Assembly (NCBI GenBank): GCA_950295325.1
Contig: OX485804.1
Span: 25,050,001 to 25,114,000 of the forward strand
Source: Polytrichum commune
Taxonomy: Eukaryota > Streptophyta > Polytrichopsida > Polytrichales > Polytrichaceae
Reading direction: 5' to 3'
DNA length: 64,000 bases
In this document: positions 58,001-64,000 of the stretch, piece by piece
Numbering within the stretch: the first letter of the stretch is position 1
How the letters are laid out: every line of letters begins with the position of its first letter
Notes under the pieces: model-generated
The model's database searches: none
What the model saw: the letters and a program-made list of their open reading frames with translations, nothing else
What the model was told of the DNA's origin: nothing
Position numbers and translations under genes: made by a program

Positions 58001-61000
58001 GTTATTGGTGGGTGGAAGGTCTCTCACATCCACTCTGCAGAGCATAGAGAAGTCGTTCAATCTATCTGTTGAGGACCGAGAAAAACTTCAGAAGTCAAAT
58101 TATGACTTGCAGGTAATTAATCTTTATTGTGAGCTGAGAATCAATTACAGAAGTTCCTCTCTCTCTTTGCATTGGGATTGTTTGGATCTTTCATTTAGTC
58201 ACCTGTTCTAGTTGGTCATTGTATGGTAGGCAATCCCATCTTGCTCCTATTCTCTCCTCTCTGCTTTCTAACCTTTGCATGTCAGCTGTTCCTTCCAAGT
58301 ATTTTCCATCTTGCCACAATTTTTGTGCAATAGTTTCTCAAAGTGCTTTAATTAACTCTACATGATAGTGTTGTCTGTGCAAAGTGGGTGTTTGGTTTTC
58401 ATTTGCAAGTGAGAATAGCCGTGTACGGATCTTCCATATTGCCTAGGGTAAACTACATATAGAAATATTCTGGGACATACATCTTTAAAGCTGTGAATCT
58501 GCAGGTTTGGTGTGTGCTTTTGAATGATAAAGTTTCTTTCCGAATGCACTGGCCATCCTGTCCTGACCTGCGAATCAATGGTACCATGCATTCTATATCT
58601 CATTCTATTATAAAAGACAGTGTTTTGGTTTTTTTCTTTTAAGAATTGACATGTCCATTGTTCTGTTCTGGAGTATGGATAGTTCTGGTTCCTCTGAATT
58701 TTCAGTATGTTGTATTGGAATTGAAGAATAGAACCAGCACTGTAAATCTATTTGCATCATTTAAGGGCAGATGATGGATGAAAATGAATAGTGGCTGCAA
58801 ACTTTTATTTATGATGGAGAGTATTTTAACTTTACTGGAAGTTTTGTAATTGGAATGCTGACATGTCTTTTGAAGCATGATCAATATACCAAAGGTTTAG
58901 ATTTCTGTAGCTGTTAGGGTTTATTTGAACTGGTGGCTGGAGGTATCGCTGTTCACAAATATCTGATCTATTATAAAATGTGGCGGGCTTTGTTGCCTAC
59001 TTTTGGCAGCGGTGTCTGTGAGGGTTACAAATCGACCAGATCAACAACTATTGGGAGTTAATGGTCGTGATGAAGCGCCTAATGTAAGTCCTGCTCTCCA
59101 CTTCAAGAAACTGATTTGTCTTTCTTCTGTCTTGTTTCAGCAGAAGTAGCAAGTGTTAGATTAATTATGATGTATTTACATATTATTTTGTCCAAGAAAC
59201 CAGGGCAGATCTAGTTTTTCCTGCTTTTTCCTGGACCTTAAAAGAAGTCAAATAGCTGGTCTTTGGTACCGTCTGCAATATTACATGTGTTGATATTTCC
59301 CTCACTTTTAAGTTTGTGCCTTACAGATTGCACTATGCACCAGAGAAGGAGCCAATCGACTGTTAATGAAAGCGTATGATGCTCGTCCATTCTGTATAGG
59401 TGTGCGAGTTATCCGCCGATGCTCCCTGCAGCAGGTAATTTCTTCAAAGACTGTCCTTCTGTTAGCTTGAAGTGCAGCAGTACACACTACAATATTGCTT
59501 TCAAAGCAAGCAAGACTTGAACATGCATTTGCAACTGCCCTGTAGAGTGTGATCAATTGCTCATTTCTGTTTGTGGTGTATCCGATTCCTGTTACAACTC
59601 AGCTTCATTATTGGTGTTCGTGCACTAGGAGTTGTTTTTTGCTTGTTCTCATCCAACATTTATGCGCCGTTTTATTTGGTGAACACGGATTGTGTCTGGT
59701 AACCAGCGTGAATTGGATGGATAATTTTCTACATTCACAGTTCATCATCCACCTATTCATGGCTGGTGACTCAACATAATTTGCATGCTGGCCAGCTTGT
59801 GGTATGTCAAGAGACATTTAAAGTGGCAACTTTCTCTTTGTATAACTTCATCTATGGCCTTTGTGTTTCAAGGTGATGGCGATGATCCCAAGTGAGAAGG
59901 ATGGGGAGCCATTTGAGGAGGCAATGGCACGAGTCCGGAGATGCATTAATGGTGGAGGTGGTCAAGGACTGGGGGCTGATGATGATGATAATGACAGTGA
60001 TCTGGAAGTAGTAGCTGAGTCAATCAGCGTCAATCTACGGTGTCCGGTGAGGTTTCCACCTTGAACATGTGATGCTGTGCAAATCTAATGCCTGTGATAT
60101 CTTCTCATATCTTTATCTGGTTTCTAAACTGGATCAAAGCTTTGATGTAACATCAGCTTCTCTCTCTTGTGAATTACTACTTAATGCTTACAATGACTTG
60201 ACACAATTTGATTGCTGAAATCTGCTGAACTGTCTCTACGTACCGTTTAAGCTTCTTGTAAATGTGTAAGCAGCACCTTTGTTTCATGATTAATAGTAAA
60301 ACCCTGCTATTTACTAGGTCTTGGGAATGTGCACCTCTTTTTCCCTGCCTTTTGTTCTTAGATATGTATCGGAGTTCTAAATATTGAATGTCACCAATTA
60401 ATTCTTTTATGTGGATAACTTTTCCACTCTAATCAGAATGAAATTGGACATTACAGATGAGTGGGTCACGAATTAAGGTGGCAGGGCGGTTTAAGCCATG
60501 CCTGCATATGGGCTGCTTTGATCTTAACACATATGTTGAGCTTAATCAGCGAGCACGTAAGGTGGGTATGACAAACCAATTGTGCAAAAACTGTGAGCTT
60601 TTTGTTTACATTGCCTAATTTGACATTGACTACATTTGAAATTGATTAGCAGTCCTAGGACATCCATGCAAATGATTAGGTGTAGCAAGACGGGAAATAA
60701 TGCATAGTGCATGAAACTTTCTCATTCCTCTCAAGTTCAATGGTTTCTGGGGAAGCTGAACCCAAGGGTAACATGGCTTGTACCTATTGTTTCCTCTGTA
60801 TCTAATCCTTGTGGTTGTTTGTGATTCTTCAGTGGCAATGTCCAATTTGTCTGAAGAATTATTCAATTGAACACCTAATTATTGACCCTTTCTTCAACCG
60901 GATCACCACTGAAGTAAGTTGTTTCTTTACCTCACTTATAATTGGAGATATTAATCTGAAATTGTAATTTTCCTCTCTGGAGACTTGATTGGGTTTTGGC

Positions 61001-63434
61001 AATTGAGATTAGTTTCTTTTTTACACTTGTGCTGCATTTGTTAACAGATTTTAATTGTCACCGCAATAAAATGGCTAGTATGTTTTTCCTAATTTTCAAT
61101 CTCTTGAATACAGCACTATCATATCTGTAAATCTTCTTCCTGGATAGAGCACTATGACTGCACTGTGTCCTTCCTTCATGCTTTTTGTATGTTGACTGTA
61201 TTTGGTGTTGACTTAGTAGCAAGTTTGATGAGCTTTTGAATTTATTCTAGTTTTTGAGGTTGATTATATGCTGTTTCTGCATGTGTAAGATTTAACTAAC
61301 GATCTGATTCCTGTAGCGAATTTTATAGCCATTCATATTTGGACACGTTTTACTATATTGACCAGAGGGGATGCTTGTAGGTGAAGAACTTGGATGAAGA
61401 TATTACTGAAGTAGAGTTGAAAGCGGATGGGTCATGGCGCCCAAAAATGGAAGGAAATTCCAGGTTTCGAGAACCTTGGCGACCATCTCCAGCCGCTGTG
61501 TTCAGGAATAGTTTTCCTGACCCTAAACCGGTACCAATTCCGGTACCCAACATCGTGAAATTGGAAGAGGGGCTTTCTCATGATCCAGTTTCTTTGCGGC
61601 TTGGCATTAAACGGACACCTGAAGGTGTTTGGACTGTAAATGGCACAAAGCGTATGAATGGTGGTCCTAGCCAACAGAAGCCAACCTTTTTACCTAGAAT
61701 TTCAAGAAGTAGCAGTGCAACTGACAGCAATTTAGGTGTTGATGAGGATGAGCATAGTGTCAATCAAGATTCAAGTGAGAATAATGTTATTTCTATGAAG
61801 GAGAACGATGAAGTGGGGTTCTCATCTATACCTGCACTTGCTCCTGAAGGGTCATGGCAAAACAATGGTGATCCTCTACAAGGAGCTAATAATTTCATAC
61901 TTCTTAGTGATACCGACGATGAAGGCGGTGATGAGGCTATGCTTGGGTCGTCTGGTGCTTCTGTATATGCCGAGTCTGACTTTGTTGCAAATGGTAGATT
62001 GCGTTCGTTGGACCCAAGCCTACTCAATGATATGAATGGTGATTCATCAGGGCTTGCACTTGGTCTAGATAGTGCAGATGTTACTATTGCCAGCAGCTCA
62101 CAATCTCTTCCCTTCAGTCCCCTTGTGAATAATACTAGAGTCAGCATGGGCATCCCAGATGAGGGAACGAGTAGTTATAGTGGGTTAGGCTTGCAGATGG
62201 ACAGTAACACTTTCTGGGCAGTACCTGCTGACAATGTCGGGAAAGAGCCGTATATGTACTTCCCACCTCAAGCAGAGGCAGGGTTTCCTCATCATCATCC
62301 CCCTGTTCGGCCAACACCTGTTCAAGCATTAGGAGGTCGAAGGCTTATCTCAGTTATGGATAGTACCATTATCAGTAATGGAGAATGGGCTAATGGTCGG
62401 CCTTATTCCTCAATGCCTTACACAGCTGCAGATGTTGGTAATTTGGATAGTGGCAGAGCTGCATCCCCTCTACGAGACTTCCTGCCAGCGCAACCTGCAC
62501 GAGATCAGGTTTTTTCAGCAGTTTTCACCAAAATATTTAAATCTATGCTTGAAGTTTAATTTTATTTATTTATTTATTAAATAATAAATTAAATAATAAA
62601 TATTTTCGGAGTCTCGATTGAGTCAAAGTTTTGGAAGGCAACGCTGTGCCTGGAACTCGTTAACTGTATTTCAAGTTGCTAAATAATATGTAGAAATGTT
62701 AGCTCTTTTAAAAATGATCAGTCAGCAGCATTGTGGTTTCAAAGTTTATGTGAACCTTTTTGTTCTCTTTTCTGAAGTTTGATCACCTCATGTGTTTGAA
62801 AATATGTGAATTCTCTACGGAGCCAGTTTTAATAGATATATTTTTTCAGGAACCGTTGAGTGTGAGGGAGCCCCTATTGCCAGAAACAGAGATGGATAAC
62901 GCTTGGTTTTCTTTAAGTCTTGGCGGAGGTGACGGTTTGGTTGAACCGGCTCCAGCACCGAGTTTGCCAACTACTTCACAGGAGCTGCGACCCCCAACCT
63001 TTCAAGTTAGGAGTCGTGATTTCGAGTCTCATGGCCGAGGTATGTCTTGAAACTGTAGCACGACTGTTCTCTGTATCCAATTGATAATTTAACACCATGA
63101 CTGTGGCAGTCTTAGTTGTCCCTTTTTTTCCTGGAGTCTTAGATGTCCTTGGTGATCTTTGCTCTTATTATCCTTGAATCACCTTCCTACAGTCACTTCA
63201 AATCTAGCAATGCCCTTTGTACTGACAAACCCATCTGTGTTTGTTGGCATGTTAGCATCTACCATACCAGGTACTAATGGATCAAACCATCGGCCAACTG
63301 ACTCACGGCTTGTAGGACGCAGTCACTTCACTGCAGATGGCCTTCTTTTTCCAGTGAGGCCACGCAGTAGCCCACAAATACGGCGTCCTCCTCGTGTGCA
63401 AATTCAGGCGGAAGACTCGGATTCGGACACATAG
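55052..63434 (+). CDS. SIZ1: E3 SUMO-protein ligase SIZ1 (PIAS family), 17 exons, 952 aa
   Basis: Exons: 55052-55078, 55312-55392, 56034-56094, 56302-56371, 56712-56856, 57303-57436, 57733-57801, 58019-58112, 58505-58580, 59010-59083, 59327-59434, 59873-60046, 60457-60561, 60833-60913, 61381-62508, 62850-63039, 63193-63434; every junction is GT-AG and frame-true. Domains: SAP (about 10-45, [21 protein letters not shown]); C4HC3 PHD (Cys115, 117, 129, 134, His139, Cys142, 163, 166); PINIT (about 170-330); SP-RING (Cys386, His388, Cys391, Cys409, Cys412) that recruits the SUMO-loaded E2; an acidic SUMO-interaction motif [12 protein letters not shown] near 605; acidic SDSDT end. Known plant SIZ1 is a nuclear ligase acting in phosphate, cold, heat and hormone responses. 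An in-frame upstream stop at 55007 supports the start. Length is slightly over that of angiosperm SIZ1. All zinc ligands are present, so it should be active. Confidence 0.97.
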
Positions 63435-63703
63435 AATTTTTTTATATTTGCTCATAGGGTGTAATCGCTGACCAGACAACTGCTGTCTCATTCACAAAGT
63501 TCAGCATTTCATTGGATATGAGAATTATATCTGGCAATCAGATGTTGAGTTCTCTTGCATGCCATCAAGTGCATTGGGCTTCTTATATGAGGTAGTTGGC
63601 TTCTCTAATTGAGATCTCAGTCTTTGTTTCCCTGGTTTTTTGTGTAGTTATTATGTCAAGTTTTTATATTTCTTGGAAATGCTGTGCATGGCTCGAGGTG
63701 GTG

Positions 63704-63709
63704 AATAAA
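63704..63709 (+). promoter_or_regulatory. Candidate SIZ1 poly(A) signal
   Basis: AATAAA about 270 bases after the stop codon, a normal distance for a plant 3' untranslated region. Confidence 0.5.
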
Positions 63710-64000
63710 ACCCTTATTCCAAAAAAGTGCATTGGAACTTGTAGTAGATTTCTTTGTGTTGACCAAACATTATTCAAAGAACTTTACACCTGCCTTTGGT
63801 AGAAGTACTGAGATCCACACCAGCTTTTATTCTGTTCTGATTGGCATTATGCATGCGATGTCTTGCAGAGAAGGCAGGCAGCTGATCAACATTGTTGCAA
63901 GTCTGGATTGGCGCTCTGTCCCTTGGCTGGTACGTCTCTGGGACTTTTCTGTAATTCCTCTGGTGTATTTTACTGGTATCTAACCAAGATGTATCTATTT
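63710..64000 (+). other. Sequence downstream of SIZ1, with one exon-like stretch
   Basis: At 63870-63930 a stretch after TCTTGCAG and before GTACGTC reads RQLINIVASLDWRSVPWL in one frame. It might be an alternative terminal exon or untranslated exon of SIZ1, or the start of another transcript cut off by the window. I do not recognise it and make no gene call. Confidence 0.25.

Noticed and set aside
61764-62153. 129-codon antisense frame
   Set aside because: Shadow of the large SIZ1 exon 61381-62508.

Overview
The window looks like nuclear DNA from a land plant, probably a seed-free one (moss, liverwort, lycophyte or fern grade). The evidence is spliced genes with GT-AG introns, a plant-type SIZ1 SUMO ligase (SAP, PHD, PINIT and SP-RING), a plant DUF604-type glycosyltransferase, and a gene with Sfi1-like centrin-binding repeats, as expected where sperm still carry basal bodies. 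The species cannot be named from the sequence alone.

Layout. Positions 1-18,950 are gene-poor, AT-rich repeat DNA. They hold GGGCC-ended MITE-like elements (two of them joined head to tail), a tRNA-derived SINE, palindromic MITEs, an 84-bp minisatellite, long poly-G/poly-C tracts and C-rich degenerate sequence. Positions 18,950-30,600 are a gene island. An Sfi1-like gene (+, 20390-25373, 12 modelled exons, 788 aa) converges on a DUF604 glycosyltransferase gene (-, 29049-27090, 3 exons, 485 aa). Positions 30,600-53,100 are again repeats: a decayed multi-exon SWIM-like pseudogene (-), a 5'-truncated poly(A) LINE remnant (+), a second LINE remnant with RT, RNase H and zinc-knuckle pieces (-), two larger non-autonomous TIR elements with a nested MITE, more MITEs and a second tRNA-derived SINE head. 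Positions 53,200-63,710 carry SIZ1 (+, 17 exons, 952 aa) with a microsatellite-rich leader.

The three intact genes are not an operon or a pathway; they are ordinary neighbours. All exon joins were made by hand from splice motifs, reading-frame continuity and family resemblance. They are strong for SIZ1 and DUF604 and good, with one or two doubtful junctions, for the Sfi1-like gene. I found no CRISPR array, tRNA or rRNA gene, bacterial-type defence system or virus. The points most worth checking are the Sfi1-like gene with its duplicated terminal exon, the tandem elements sharing one target-site copy, the MITE-in-element history and the SINEs.
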